This document shows, piece after piece, positions 32,111 through 42,378 of a DNA stretch of 50,333 nucleotides. Position numbers and translations under genes: made by a program. Source of the DNA: Oscillospiraceae bacterium. GTDB taxonomy: Bacteria; Bacillota; Clostridia; Oscillospirales; Oscillospiraceae. The notes under the pieces are model-generated. The model made no database searches. It worked only from the letters and a program-made list of their open reading frames with translations, and was not told the DNA's origin. The DNA lies in the NCBI GenBank assembly GCA_015067585.1, contig SVMC01000012.1:1-50333 (forward strand). Reading direction: 5' to 3'. Every line of letters begins with the position of its first letter. The first letter of the stretch is position 1.

Positions 32111-34333
32111 TTATCCGGGAAAGCTGCCGGGCATACCGCCGGGGCCACCGCCGAAGCCGCCAAAGCCACCGGGAGCGCCGCCGGGCATTCTGCCGAAAAT
32201 GGGAACCTGCTCATAGTATTCATACCAGATCTCATCCCCGTCAGCGATGCCGGAGAGGATCTCCACATTTTCGCCGTCAGAAATTCCTGTGGTAACCTCC
32301 GTCTTGCTGCCAAGGCCCTCTTCCTCGCTGTTGCTGCGGTAAACATAGGTCTTTCCGCCTTCGTCCACCAATGCCGCAACGGGTATGGAAAGGACATTCG
32401 TATGCTCCTCCAGGGTGATCACCGCGGAGGCATTCATGCCCGCGATCATATCCTCTTCCCTCTCCATGGAAAGGGTCACAGAATACTTACTGTTGCCGCC
32501 GGAATTGCTGCCGGTGGTGTTGATCTCCGTCACCGTGGCGACAAAGGATCTGCCGGGAAGTGCGTCCAGTGTGACCTCCGCTTCCTGTCCAAGCTGTGCC
32601 TGCAGAATATCCAACTCGTCCACCGTGATCTCCAGATGTACTTTTTCCTGCGGTGTCAGGCGCAGAACCTCTGTCTTCGCCTTGTTGTACAGTTCCATCA
32701 CCTCTTCCTCCAGCGCAGTGCCCTGATACTGGGCATACAGGCCGGACTGCTGGAAGAAGCTGCCGGAGGTCATGCCGGAGGGCATTCCGGATGTCTGGCC
32801 GCCGGAGAAATCAGGCATCTGACCGCCGGAGGTGCCACCCTGATCTGTGCCGGGGTAGGTCTGATCGCCGGAAGGCTGATCCGGCTGATCGGGTTGATCC
32901 GGCTGATTAGGGTTATCGGGCTGATCCGGGTTATCGGGCTGATCCGGGTTATCGGGCTGATCCGGGTTATCGGGCTGATCCGCTGCCTTGGAAAGCCGCA
33001 CGATCCACACCGGGTCCTGAGATTCCGGGCTGTAGGCAAAGAGAAGAATATCTCCTGCCACGATGTCATTGAGGCTGCCCTGCTGCCATGCGCCGCCTGC
33101 CATAGAGAAGACGGGCGTACCGGCTGCGGGCGTATAAATGGTCGGCTCGGTCATGGTGTCCGTAGAAAGGCTCTGGGAAGCCAGCGCCAGATAATCCGAA
33201 ACCTCAATGGGCGCGGTCTGCATATTCAGCGCAAACTGACCGTAGCTGCACCGGGTAACCACACCAACATAGTTGATATACTGTACCGTGTCATCCCCGT
33301 TGGGAGCGTTGGCAAGGAGCCGGAGGGTATAACCCTCTTCCGCCGCGGAAAGCAGCACCGCATCGGTGTCTTCCGGCAGAGTAACCACACCCGCCGTTTC
33401 GGCATAAATCGTCTTTTCCTGATAGAGCACGAAAAGCTCCGTCAGGATTTCCTCATAAACCCGATGTTTTGCGGAGAAAATCTCAAAATCAGAGGCATCT
33501 CCGGTATCGGAAAGGGTAAACAGGGTCTTGCCGCCGGAAATCTCTTCACCTGCGGAGACGGCAATGCTTTCCACCTTGCCGGTATAGGCAGTTGCCTTCC
33601 ATTCGCTGTGGATGAACAGCTCGCCGCTGCCCAGTGCCTTGCCTGCGGTATCCGTGACCGTCACCGCATCCCTCGCAGAAGGACCGTCATCAGAGATGCA
33701 CACCCGCACCTTGCCGGCCAGTGAGGATTCTACATAACCCTCCACCTGTGTGCCGTCAGGCAGGTTGACATAGACATCATCGCCAGTGGAAACTGCAGCT
33801 TCCGTCTCGAAATCCACCGCCAGTTTACCATCCAGAGACAGCACAGCCAGCGCGCCGTATTCCAGCATGACGCTTTGCACATCATCGCCCTCGGCGCAGT
33901 AAATTTCCATCACTCTGCCGCCCACCTGTGCGGTCACGGCGTCCTCCGCCTCATTGCCGGAAGCTTCCTCCATCTGCTCTTTCAGATAGTCCAGTGTTTC
34001 TTGCACCTGAGAAATGGAGGTCATCACACTAAGGGTATCCACAGAAGCCAGCGCATCGCCGGCTTCCACCTGCTGCCCGTCTTCCACAAGATATTCCTTC
34101 AGCTTCACACCGTCGGGAACACCGATGACGGTGGCATCTTCCGCACTCAGCACCCCCGCACCGGACAGGGTCGTCTCGATCACAGTGCGCTCTGCCTTTA
34201 TGGACAGGATGCTTGCGGCATCTCCCGTGTCGATCGCGCGGGCTTCCATCAGGAAGGGGACGATGATCAGAACAGCCACCAACAGGAGGATACTGCTTGC
34301 CCAAAGGATATTTTTCAGTCTTCTTTTGCGCAT
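32111..34333 (-). CDS. Second MacA-like exporter adaptor with DQPDNP-repeat insert
   Basis: The 740-residue membrane-fusion-type adaptor has an N-terminal membrane helix (NILWASSILLLVAVLIIVPF). A lipoyl/biotinyl-like half follows (VPDGVKLKEYLVEDGQQVEAGDAL, FTLSDTGDASD), then beta-barrel segments and the characteristic LEITVDELDILQAQLGQEAEV, GMNASAVITLEEHTNVLSIP and VEILSGIADGDEIWYE. About residues 450-545 are a low-complexity linker with DQPDNP repeats and Gly/Met/Ser-rich sequence, splitting the protein in two. The C-terminus is Gly/Pro/Phe-rich. MacA adaptors are usually near 400 residues, so this one is enlarged. The start at 34333 uses AGGAGGA with 6-base spacing. Gene 4 of the exporter operon. 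Confidence 0.82.
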   Translation of the reverse strand: MRKRRLKNILWASSILLLVAVLIIVPFLMEARAIDTGDAASILSIKAERTVIETTLSGAGVLSAEDATVIGVPDGVKLKEYLVEDGQQVEAGDALASVDTLSVMTSISQVQETLDYLKEQMEEASGNEAEDAVTAQVGGRVMEIYCAEGDDVQSVMLEYGALAVLSLDGKLAVDFETEAAVSTGDDVYVNLPDGTQVEGYVESSLAGKVRVCISDDGPSARDAVTVTDTAGKALGSGELFIHSEWKATAYTGKVESIAVSAGEEISGGKTLFTLSDTGDASDFEIFSAKHRVYEEILTELFVLYQEKTIYAETAGVVTLPEDTDAVLLSAAEEGYTLRLLANAPNGDDTVQYINYVGVVTRCSYGQFALNMQTAPIEVSDYLALASQSLSTDTMTEPTIYTPAAGTPVFSMAGGAWQQGSLNDIVAGDILLFAYSPESQDPVWIVRLSKAADQPDNPDQPDNPDQPDNPDQPDNPNQPDQPDQPDQPSGDQTYPGTDQGGTSGGQMPDFSGGQTSGMPSGMTSGSFFQQSGLYAQYQGTALEEEVMELYNKAKTEVLRLTPQEKVHLEITVDELDILQAQLGQEAEVTLDALPGRSFVATVTEINTTGSNSGGNSKYSVTLSMEREEDMIAGMNASAVITLEEHTNVLSIPVAALVDEGGKTYVYRSNSEEEGLGSKTEVTTGISDGENVEILSGIADGDEIWYEYYEQVPIFGRMPGGAPGGFGGFGGGPGGMPGSFPG
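32875..32982. repeat. 18-bp tandem repeat encoding DQPDNP
   Basis: Several nearly identical 18-base units (GGGCTGATCCGGGTTATC as read on the plus strand) encode DQPDNP repeats, followed by shorter DQP units. They make a flexible acidic linker in the adaptor. Confidence 0.85.
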
Positions 34334-34347
34334 ATTCATTCCTCCTA

Positions 34348-35541
34348 TCAGCCATTATAGTGCAATGCGTCGATGGGCTTCATTTTTGCCGCCTTATTGG
34401 CGGGATACAGGCCGAAGATCAGGCCGATCAGGAAGCAGAAGGCCACCGCGATCCATACAACATCGCTCTGCAGACGGAAGCTCATCTCCAGACTGGAGGT
34501 GATCACAGATACCACACGCAGGATCGTCCAGGACAGGAAGATGCCGATGGCGCAGCCCATCATACAAAGCACGATGGCTTCGATCAGAAACTGCCGCAGA
34601 ATGGTGCCTCGGCTGGCACCGATGGCCTTGCGGATGCCGATCTCACGGGTACGCTCCGTAACAGTGACCAGCATGATGTTCATAATGCCGATGCCGCCGA
34701 CCACCAGAGAAATGGCTGCGATACCACCCAGAAGGATGGAAAGGATGGAGGTAATGCTGCCCATGGTATCCTCCAATGCATCCACAGTGGAGATGGTATA
34801 GGCGTCCTCGTCCTCCTCAAAGCGCTCTAAAAGACGGAAGGTGAGAAGGGTCTCCACCTGCTCCATATTGCTTTCCTCTGCCGCACTGACGCTGAAGGTG
34901 GTCACCGTGGTGGTGGCGGTATCAGACAGGCGGGGCAGCATGGTGTAGGGAATATAGGCTACCAGGGTACCGGAGGAGAAGGAAGCAGTCAGGCTGCTGT
35001 CGCTGTCCTCCAGAACACCTACCACCATAAACTTCATACCGTCGATGGAGATCTCTTTTCCCACGCAATCGGTAAAGCCGATGAGTTCCTCCGCTGCGGT
35101 CTCATTGATCACGCATATACGGCTGTGATTGTCCACATCCGTCTGCTTCAGAAATCTGCCCATGGACAGATTCAGACCTTCGATCTCATAGTAATCCGGT
35201 GTGGTGCCATAAAGGGTAAGGCTGTCGTTGTTGCCCTCGTACTTTGCCGTAGCACTGGCAGAAGCATAAGGGGCAATGCTGCCAATGAAGCGTTCCTCTT
35301 CTTCCCACTCATCCAAGAGTTCCAGGGTCAGAGGATAACCCTTATCATCCTCGATGGTCACTGTCATCAGGTTGGCACCGAGGCTGGAAACCGCGTCCGT
35401 CACCGAGGTGGTGGCGCTGTTGACCAGACTGACCAGTACCACCAGCGCCATAACGCCGATGATGATGCCCAGCATCGTCAGCGCGGCACGCAGCTTGTTG
35501 CTGCCGATGCTTCGAAGGGCCATTCGAAATGCTGTAATCAT
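34348..35541 (-). CDS. MacB-type ABC transporter permease
   Basis: The 397-residue permease has the MacB/FtsX layout. It comprises one N-terminal helix (NKLRAALTMLGIIIGVMALV), a large extracytoplasmic domain (about 50-260), and three C-terminal helices with GGIGIMNIMLVTVTERTREI, GIRKAIGASRGTILRQFLIEA and the closing YPANKAAKMKPIDALHY. It transports by mechanotransmission rather than through a channel. The start overlaps the ATPase stop by 4 bases. The preceding ribosome binding site is GGAGGTGCAGCT. Confidence 0.93.
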   Translation of the reverse strand: MITAFRMALRSIGSNKLRAALTMLGIIIGVMALVVLVSLVNSATTSVTDAVSSLGANLMTVTIEDDKGYPLTLELLDEWEEEERFIGSIAPYASASATAKYEGNNDSLTLYGTTPDYYEIEGLNLSMGRFLKQTDVDNHSRICVINETAAEELIGFTDCVGKEISIDGMKFMVVGVLEDSDSSLTASFSSGTLVAYIPYTMLPRLSDTATTTVTTFSVSAAEESNMEQVETLLTFRLLERFEEDEDAYTISTVDALEDTMGSITSILSILLGGIAAISLVVGGIGIMNIMLVTVTERTREIGIRKAIGASRGTILRQFLIEAIVLCMMGCAIGIFLSWTILRVVSVITSSLEMSFRLQSDVVWIAVAFCFLIGLIFGLYPANKAAKMKPIDALHYNG

Positions 35542-36209
35542 AGCTGCACCTCCGATACCTTACCGTCTAAAATGTGGAGGCTTCTGGCTGCCTGCTTTGC
35601 CACATCGCTGTCATGGGTGATGAGGACGATGGTATTGCCCTGGCTGTGCAGTTCCCGGAAGATATCCATGATCTCCCGGCTGGTCTTGGAGTCCAGGTTG
35701 CCGGTGGGTTCGTCCGCCAGAAGCAGAGAGGGTCTGGTCACGATGGCTCTGGCAATGGCAACACGCTGCTGCTGACCGCCGGAAAGCTCATTGGGAAGGT
35801 GCTTCACACGGCGGGACAGACCCACGCGCTCAATGGCTTCCTTCACCCTTCTCTGCCGTTCTGCCCGCTTGACCCCCTGATAGATCAGGGGCAGTTCTAC
35901 ATTTTCTTCCGCTGTGAGCTTCGGGATCAGATTAAAGTTCTGAAACACAAAGCCGATTTTCTGATTTCTTACCCTCGCCAGCTCGTTTTCCGAATAATGC
36001 TCGATGGGAATGCCATCCAGACAATAGGTGCCGGCATCTGCCGTATCCAGACAGCCGATGATGTTCATCAGGGTGGATTTACCGCTGCCGGAAGGGCCGA
36101 TGATGCTGACAAATTCGTGGGGATAGATGTGCATGGTGGCATGATCCAGCGCACGCACGCGTTCTTCCCCGATCTGATATACTTTGGAAATATCCTGAAG
36201 GTCGATCAT
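35538..36209 (-). CDS. MacB/LolD-type ABC transporter ATPase
   Basis: The 223-residue ATPase has Walker [11 protein letters not shown]-loop FVFQNFNLIPKLTAEENVELPL, signature LSGGQQQRVAIARA, Walker B LLLADEPTGNLDS and switch histidine in VLITHDSD. The PTGNLDS and ENVELPL features are typical of the MacB/LolD subgroup. The start at 36209 follows AAGGAGGTGCAGGCA. A longer frame running up into the adaptor was rejected. It partners the permease just downstream. Confidence 0.95.
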   Translation of the reverse strand: MIDLQDISKVYQIGEERVRALDHATMHIYPHEFVSIIGPSGSGKSTLMNIIGCLDTADAGTYCLDGIPIEHYSENELARVRNQKIGFVFQNFNLIPKLTAEENVELPLIYQGVKRAERQRRVKEAIERVGLSRRVKHLPNELSGGQQQRVAIARAIVTRPSLLLADEPTGNLDSKTSREIMDIFRELHSQGNTIVLITHDSDVAKQAARSLHILDGKVSEVQL

Positions 36210-36222
36210 TGCCTGCACCTCC

Positions 36223-37998
36223 TTAGCCGCCGGGGCGCATACCGCCGGGCATTCCGCCGCCGGAAGGCATACCGCCACCGCCGAAGTCAGGCATACCACC
36301 GCTGAAATCGGGCATACCGCCACCGCCGAAATCGGGCATCTCACCGCCGCTGAAGTCAGGCATTTCGCCACCGCCAAAGCTCGGCATACCGCCTTCGCCC
36401 ATACCGCCGAAGCCGCCTCTGCCGCCTCTGCCGCCAAAGAAGGAACCGACAGAGCTTTCCGTATAATAGACCACATCGCCCACACTGAGGCCGGAGGTAA
36501 TCTCCACATAGCTGCTGTTGGAAAGGCCGGTGGTAACCTCCACCATGCCGCCGAATTCCTGTGTCTCCTCGTCATAGCTGGTATATACGAAGGAGGTGGC
36601 ACTGGTCTGATGAAGGGCCTCAACGGGAATGAGGATGGCGTCATCTACGCCTTCAATGCGGATCACCGCACTGGCGCTCATGCCCGCAAGCATCTGCTCC
36701 GTCTTTTCCAGCAGGATCTCCGCACTGTAGCTCGTTACACCGGAGCTGCTGCTGGCGGTCTTGTCGATCTTGGAGACATAGCCCCGGAAAATATCTTCAC
36801 CGATGGAATCGATGCTGATCTGCACTGTCTGCTCCAGCGCAAGGGACAGAATATCCGTCTCGTCTACGCTGATGGTGATGCTCATGCTCTCATCCGGAGA
36901 CAGAGTGGCAACGATCTGCTCTGCTGCTTCAGAGGCTTCATCCGTTTCGCTGTCCAGATCCGCTACAGAACTGACCGAGCCGGAAATGGGCGAAAGCAGT
37001 GCGCCGTCATGCTGCAGCTTCAGCAGGGCCAACAGTTCCTCTTCCTTCTCCTGTCGCTGGAGAAGCACGGCTTCATAATTTGCGCTGTAGTCCGTATCGG
37101 TCAAAGTAAGCACCTTTGTGCCGGCGCTGACCTTATCGCCTGCGGAAACATTGACGCTGTCTACCGTACCGGCGTAGCCGGTGATATTCAGAGGGTTACG
37201 GATCTCAAGGGCAGCCTTGCCCAGTTCTGTACCTTCGGCATCGCAGAAGGTGACTTCCTCGCCGTTGGCTGCGTCCGCATCATCCACAAGGATCTCCACG
37301 GTGCTGCCGGAGATGCTGCCCACCTCTGCCTCGACTTCGCTGCCGTCAAAGAGCACAGCCTTGATGCTGTCACCCTCTGCCAAAGCACCCGCTTCGATCT
37401 CAGCCTTGAGATATCCGTCAGTGGAAAGGAGCATTAGTGCGCCGTTCTCATACATACAGTCAGAGACCAGCATTTCTTCCTCGGCGTAGACCTCCATGAC
37501 GCGGCCGCTGACACCGGCGCTGATGCCGGAACTGACCGCATCATCCTCTGCCTCCGCAAGCTGCTCGTCAAAGGCATCCAGTTCGGCCTGTACCTCTGCC
37601 ATCGCACTCAGCACAGAGGCGCTGTCAATGGTGGCAACGATATCGCCTTCCTCGATGGATTCATTCGCGTTGACCTTGATCTCTTCCACTTCCACATTCG
37701 CGGGAACCGTAAGCTCCTGAAGGTCTACATCCTGCAGAGTGCCGTAGCCGGAGACTGTGGTGCTGATGGAGCCGGTAGATGCTTCATAAGTGGATACTTC
37801 TTCGTCGCTTGACGCGAATTCCTGACGGACGCGGCTTCTCAGATAGAGTACCGTCGCCGTAAGGCCGATCGCCAGCACTAAAATGATGCTGACCACTGTG
37901 ATCCAGATCCGACGCTTGCGGCGTTTCTTGCTGCGCTGCAGCGCCTCAAACAACACATCGTCCTGTGTTTCCGGCTGATTCTGCTGTTTTTTTGCCAT
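36223..37998 (-). CDS. First MacA-like exporter adaptor with Gly/Met/Pro-rich tail
   Basis: The 591-residue adaptor starts MAKKQQNQPETQDDVLFEAL, then has a basic patch and a membrane helix (IWITVVSIILVLAIGLTATV). The core includes a lipoyl-like segment (VPANVEVEEIKVNANESIEEG), DETDILSLALEQTVQISIDS, GMSASAVIRIEGVDDAILIP and VEITSGLSVGDVVYY. The last 70 or so residues are almost only Gly, Met, Pro, Asp and Phe, with repeated MPDF units. These could form a flexible extension in the wall. The start follows GGAAGGAACAAGGTT. It is gene 1 of the operon, followed by ATPase, permease and the second adaptor. Confidence 0.85.
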   Translation of the reverse strand: MAKKQQNQPETQDDVLFEALQRSKKRRKRRIWITVVSIILVLAIGLTATVLYLRSRVRQEFASSDEEVSTYEASTGSISTTVSGYGTLQDVDLQELTVPANVEVEEIKVNANESIEEGDIVATIDSASVLSAMAEVQAELDAFDEQLAEAEDDAVSSGISAGVSGRVMEVYAEEEMLVSDCMYENGALMLLSTDGYLKAEIEAGALAEGDSIKAVLFDGSEVEAEVGSISGSTVEILVDDADAANGEEVTFCDAEGTELGKAALEIRNPLNITGYAGTVDSVNVSAGDKVSAGTKVLTLTDTDYSANYEAVLLQRQEKEEELLALLKLQHDGALLSPISGSVSSVADLDSETDEASEAAEQIVATLSPDESMSITISVDETDILSLALEQTVQISIDSIGEDIFRGYVSKIDKTASSSSGVTSYSAEILLEKTEQMLAGMSASAVIRIEGVDDAILIPVEALHQTSATSFVYTSYDEETQEFGGMVEVTTGLSNSSYVEITSGLSVGDVVYYTESSVGSFFGGRGGRGGFGGMGEGGMPSFGGGEMPDFSGGEMPDFGGGGMPDFSGGMPDFGGGGMPSGGGMPGGMRPGG

Positions 37999-38178
37999 AA
38001 CCTTGTTCCTTCCCGATCTCAGCAGAACACCCCGGAAATGGCATCCGGCAAATGCCGCTGAAATCTTAGAAATTGCTATATTCTCCCCATTTCTCAGGGA
38101 AAACCATCCTGATTTATTGTACTTTATTGCACTGAAATCCCTCTGAAAAAAATGTGAACATTTTGTGAACAAACCACC

Positions 38179-38220
38179 CAAAAAGTATCCCGCCTTGCGT
38201 GTCGTTCGCAAAGCGGGATT
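38179..38220 (-). terminator. Terminator of the first amino-acid ABC operon
   Basis: On the minus strand AATCCCGCTTTGCG pairs with CGCAAGGCGGGATA, followed by CTTTTTGGG. The rest of 37999-38178 is AT-rich, presumably the exporter promoter region, with no gene. Confidence 0.75.
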
Positions 38221-38237
38221 CCGGTTTCTTTTTGATA

Positions 38238-38978
38238 TCAGAGCACCTTTGCAAGAAAACTCTGCAGACGGGGACTCTGGGGATTCTCGAAGATCTCGTC
38301 GGGCGTGTTTTCTTCCACCAGCTTGCCGCCGTCCATGAAGATCACACGGCTGCCAACTTCACGGGCAAAGCCCATCTCGTGGGTGACCACCACCATGGTC
38401 ATGCCGCTCTCGGCAAGGTCACGCATGACCTGCAGAACCTCGCCCACCATCTCGGGGTCGAGGGCGGAGGTGGGTTCGTCAAACAGCATGACTTCCGGCT
38501 CCATGGCCAGGGCCCGGACGATGGCCACACGCTGCTTCTGACCGCCGGAGAGCTGGGCAGGATAGGCATCGGCACGGTCGGCCAGACCGACGCGCTGCAG
38601 CAGTGCCATGGCCTTGTCCTCAGCCTCTTCCTTGCTCTTCTTCAGCAGCTGAATGGGGGCAAGGGTCAGGTTCTGCAGAATGGTCTTGTGGGGGAAGAGA
38701 TTGAAATGCTGGAACACCATGCCCATCTTCTGGCGATGGACATTGATGTTGACCTTTTTATCCGTGATATCCACGCCGTTGAACAGGATCTGCCCATCGG
38801 TGGGGACCTCCAAAAGGTTCAGGCAGCGCAGGAAGGTGGACTTACCGGAACCGGAGGGGCCAATGATGACCACAACCTCGCCACGGCTGATGTCCACGGA
38901 GACACCGTCCAGGGCTTTAATCGCATCACCTTTGAAATACTTCTTAATTTCGCGGGCAGAAATGATATTATCGCTCAT
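38238..38978 (-). CDS. Polar amino-acid ABC transporter ATPase (copy 1)
   Basis: The 246-residue GlnQ/HisP-type ATPase has Walker [20 protein letters not shown]-loop [20 protein letters not shown], signature [19 protein letters not shown], Walker [21 protein letters not shown] and [11 protein letters not shown]. These sequences are diagnostic of the polar amino-acid uptake family. It is the last gene of an operon with permease and binding protein; its start overlaps the permease stop by 11 bases. Confidence 0.95.
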   Translation of the reverse strand: MSDNIISAREIKKYFKGDAIKALDGVSVDISRGEVVVIIGPSGSGKSTFLRCLNLLEVPTDGQILFNGVDITDKKVNINVHRQKMGMVFQHFNLFPHKTILQNLTLAPIQLLKKSKEEAEDKAMALLQRVGLADRADAYPAQLSGGQKQRVAIVRALAMEPEVMLFDEPTSALDPEMVGEVLQVMRDLAESGMTMVVVTHEMGFAREVGSRVIFMDGGKLVEENTPDEIFENPQSPRLQSFLAKVL

Positions 38979-39753
38979 CGGTTCTCAATCTCCTTTCCAG
39001 CTTTTCTACCAGATGGGTGAAGAATATCACCATCGTCAGATAAATGGCGGCAGCCAACAGCAGAGGGAACAGGTACTCGTAGGTGGCACCGCCCACAGTG
39101 TTGGCGGCATAGGTCAAGTCAGACAGGCCGATATAGCCGACGACCGCTGTTTCCTTCAGAAGGACAATGAATTCATTGCACAAGGGCGGCAGCACATTCT
39201 TAAATGCCTGAGGCAGGATGATATGGCGCATGGTAGCGATATAGCTGAAGCCAAGGGAACGACCAGCTTCCATCTGGCCCACATCAATGGACTGGATGCC
39301 GCTGCGGAAGATCTCAGCAACATAGGCGCCGGAGTTGATGCCGAAGCACAGACAGCCTACCATGAGCTTATTACGGCTGGCAGCAAAGACAACAAAGTTC
39401 AGCAGCAGGATCTGCACCACCACGGGGGTGCCGCGGATGACTGTCAGGTAGATTTTAGAGATGCCGTTGGCAGTGCCCAGAGCAAATTTGCCGAAGCCGC
39501 GCATTTCCGCATGGTTCTTATCCCAGGTCACACGGATAAACGCAACGATAACGCCCAGCGCAATGCCGATCAGAAGGGCAAAGAGGGTCAGCAGCAGCGT
39601 ATTGCCTAAACCCTTGAGGAAGAAATTGTAGCGTTCTTCAAAAATAAAGCATTTAAAGATATTAAAGAAGATATCTTCCAGCCATTGCGGTGCATTGAGC
39701 ATCCACTCCGGCGCCACTTCGGGCCAGAGCATGGAGGGGGTGATTTTGTTCAT
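38968..39753 (-). CDS. Polar amino-acid ABC transporter permease (copy 1)
   Basis: The 261-residue membrane protein has the HisM/GlnP-type core: [94 protein letters not shown] and [12 protein letters not shown]. The N-terminal extension of about 45 residues includes an amphipathic [20 protein letters not shown] stretch. It lies 124 bases downstream of the binding-protein gene, with two hairpins in between. Confidence 0.94.
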   Translation of the reverse strand: MNKITPSMLWPEVAPEWMLNAPQWLEDIFFNIFKCFIFEERYNFFLKGLGNTLLLTLFALLIGIALGVIVAFIRVTWDKNHAEMRGFGKFALGTANGISKIYLTVIRGTPVVVQILLLNFVVFAASRNKLMVGCLCFGINSGAYVAEIFRSGIQSIDVGQMEAGRSLGFSYIATMRHIILPQAFKNVLPPLCNEFIVLLKETAVVGYIGLSDLTYAANTVGGATYEYLFPLLLAAAIYLTMVIFFTHLVEKLERRLRTDER

Positions 39754-39786
39754 AGGTTCATACTCCTTCGTAGTCTATACCGAAAG

Positions 39787-39862
39787 GACCCGCAGGGGCT
39801 GCCTGCGGGGTCTGTATGGCATCAAATTAGTAACAATGGGGGTTCAGTTCTCTGAACCCCCA
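39787..39862 (-). promoter_or_regulatory. Two intercistronic hairpins
   Basis: A stem of GACCCGCAGG and CCTGCGGGGTC (39787-39812) and a perfect TGGGGGTTCAG/CTGAACCCCCA stem (39837-39862) lie between the binding-protein and permease genes. They probably protect or partly terminate the transcript, so the binding protein is made in excess. Confidence 0.65.
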
Positions 39863-39877
39863 TCATGCAACGTTTGA

Positions 39878-40642
39878 TCAGTTAGCGGAGATGTACTTGT
39901 CGATGATCTTCTGCACAGTGCCGTCAGCAATCAGTTCTTCCAGAGCCTTGTTGACATCTTCGTACAGCTTTTCGTTGTCCTTGCTCATGGCGCCGGCGTA
40001 GTCTTCGGTGACATACTCGGTCTCCAGGATGGTCAGGCCTTCGGCCTCTGCGACAAATGCATTTGCGGGTTCGTTGTCGATGACAACGCAGTCAACCTTG
40101 CCGGTCAGCAGAGCCTGAACAGCGTCAGCGCCCTTGCTGTAGCGGTCGATGGTTGCCAGACCGGCATCTTCCAGATCCCAGGTGGTATAGAGGTCGCCGG
40201 TGGTATTTCTCTGCACGCCGATGACATAGCCGCCCACATTGGACAGATCGTCAACAGAAGTGATCTCGGAGCCTTCGGCTACGATGATCACCTGCTTGCC
40301 GGTGGCGTAGGTGGCGGTGAAGTTCACGGCCTCCTGACGCTCGGGGGTAACGGTCATACCGGCCATACCGATGTCGGCCTTGCCGGACTTGACGGCTTCG
40401 ATGATGGAGTCAAATTCCATGTCTTCGATGATCAGTTCCAGACCCAGCTTGTCAGCGATGGCGCCTGCGATCTCAGCGTCGATGCCGACGATCTTGTCAC
40501 CTTCGTAGTATTCATAGGGGGGGAACTGCGCATTGGTAGCCATGGTCAGGGCGCCCTTGGTGGCAGTATTGCCGGAGGAAGCGCAGGCAGCGAGGCCAAC
40601 GACCATCATGACAGCCAGAAGCAAAGCAATGATCTTTTTCAT
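39878..40642 (-). CDS. Amino-acid ABC transporter substrate-binding lipoprotein (copy 1)
   Basis: The 254-residue lipoprotein has lipobox LAACAS and the family-3 solute-binding fold: LTMATNAQFPPYEYYEGDKI, VGIDAEIAGAIADKLGLELI, KADIGMAGMTVTPERQEAVNF, IGVQRNTTGDL and the end VQKIIDKYISAN. The TPERQEAVNF motif is the family signature. It captures a polar amino acid outside the membrane. Its own consensus promoter precedes it. Confidence 0.94.
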   Translation of the reverse strand: MKKIIALLLAVMMVVGLAACASSGNTATKGALTMATNAQFPPYEYYEGDKIVGIDAEIAGAIADKLGLELIIEDMEFDSIIEAVKSGKADIGMAGMTVTPERQEAVNFTATYATGKQVIIVAEGSEITSVDDLSNVGGYVIGVQRNTTGDLYTTWDLEDAGLATIDRYSKGADAVQALLTGKVDCVVIDNEPANAFVAEAEGLTILETEYVTEDYAGAMSKDNEKLYEDVNKALEELIADGTVQKIIDKYISAN

Positions 40643-40694
40643 GTCGATTCTCCTTTGATTATGTATAAATTTTCGTTATTAACGGTCTTTTATA

Positions 40695-40723
40695 ATTATA
40701 TCTCAATTAATATGCATTGTCAA
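40695..40723 (-). promoter_or_regulatory. Consensus promoter of amino-acid ABC operon 1
   Basis: On the minus strand TTGACA, a 17-base spacer and TATAAT: a perfect sigma-A promoter 53 bases before the gene. Confidence 0.9.
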
Positions 40724-40743
40724 TGGCGGCAAATACAATATTC

Positions 40744-41532
<789 letters not shown>

Positions 41533-41544
41533 ATGAATCCCTCC

Positions 41545-42207
41545 TTATACCCGGAAATAGTCCATCTTCCGCTCAAGCCAGCCGAAGAAGATGGTGAGAA
41601 GGCCGGAGAACAGCAGATAGAACACACCTGTATAGAACAAAGGCCAGATCAGGCCATCGGACTTGATGAAGGCCTGTGCATTCCAGATGATCTCATAGCA
41701 GGCAATGACACGGGCAAGGGAGGTATCCTTGACCAGGGTGATGATCTCATTGGACATGGGGGGTACGATGCGCTTGATGACCTGCAGCAGAATGACCTTG
41801 AAGAAGATCTGGCTCTTGGTCATGCCCAGCACCTGACCTGCCTCATACTGCCCTTTGGGGATGGCTTCGATGCCGCCACGATAGATGACGGAGAAGTAGC
41901 AGGAATAGTTGATGACAAAGGCCACCAGCGTTGCCACAAATCGTCCAGTGGCACCGCTGCCCCAGAAGCTGCCCATTTTAAAGATCAGGCCCGGGCCGTA
42001 GTAGATCACGATGAGCTGCAGCAGCAGCGGAGTGCCGCGGATGACCCATACCAGCAATTCCACCACCTTTTTCAGCGGCTTAAAGCGGCTCATGGAGCCA
42101 AGACCCAGCACCAGACCAATGGGAATGGCGAAGGCAAGGGTCAGGCCAAAAAGCTTCAGCGTCATCCAGAAGCCTTCCAGCAGAGATAATGTAACGGTCC
42201 AGAACAT
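41545..42207 (-). CDS. Polar amino-acid ABC transporter permease (copy 2)
   Basis: The 220-residue permease has GFWMTLKLFGLTLAFAIPIG, WVIRGTPLLLQLIVIYYGPG, YFSVIYRGGIEAIPKGQYEA, GQVLGMTKSQIFFKVILLQV and RIVPPMSNEIITLVKDTSLA. The ATG at 42207 follows GAGAGGAAATACATTT; a longer frame to 42249 lacks a ribosome site. It differs from copy 1 by lacking the N-terminal extension. Confidence 0.93.
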   Translation of the reverse strand: MFWTVTLSLLEGFWMTLKLFGLTLAFAIPIGLVLGLGSMSRFKPLKKVVELLVWVIRGTPLLLQLIVIYYGPGLIFKMGSFWGSGATGRFVATLVAFVINYSCYFSVIYRGGIEAIPKGQYEAGQVLGMTKSQIFFKVILLQVIKRIVPPMSNEIITLVKDTSLARVIACYEIIWNAQAFIKSDGLIWPLFYTGVFYLLFSGLLTIFFGWLERKMDYFRV

Positions 42208-42299
42208 AAATGTATTTCCTCTCTTGATTTTGTCCTGTGCATAGCGCAAGGCAGAGGGCAGGCTGTGTCCTCCGCCTCATGGTATCACGAATACCGCGA

Positions 42300-42339
42300 A
42301 ATTCCATCCAAACGGCATGGATGCCGTTTGGATGGAATT
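42300..42339. repeat. Perfect intercistronic palindrome
   Basis: Nineteen-base arms (AATTCCATCCAAACGGCAT and its inverse) flank a 2-base centre, between binding-protein gene 2 and permease gene 2. Its position mirrors the hairpins in operon 1. Confidence 0.75.
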
Positions 42340-42378
42340 CGGAAAAAATTCAAATGTTTATGTACGTTGCCAAAAGGA

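Noticed and set aside
32402-33724. Plus-strand frame opposite the second exporter adaptor, with repeated hydrophobic units
   Set aside because: The repeats are the antisense reading of DQPDNP repeats, and the adaptor frame has the ribosome site and family motifs.
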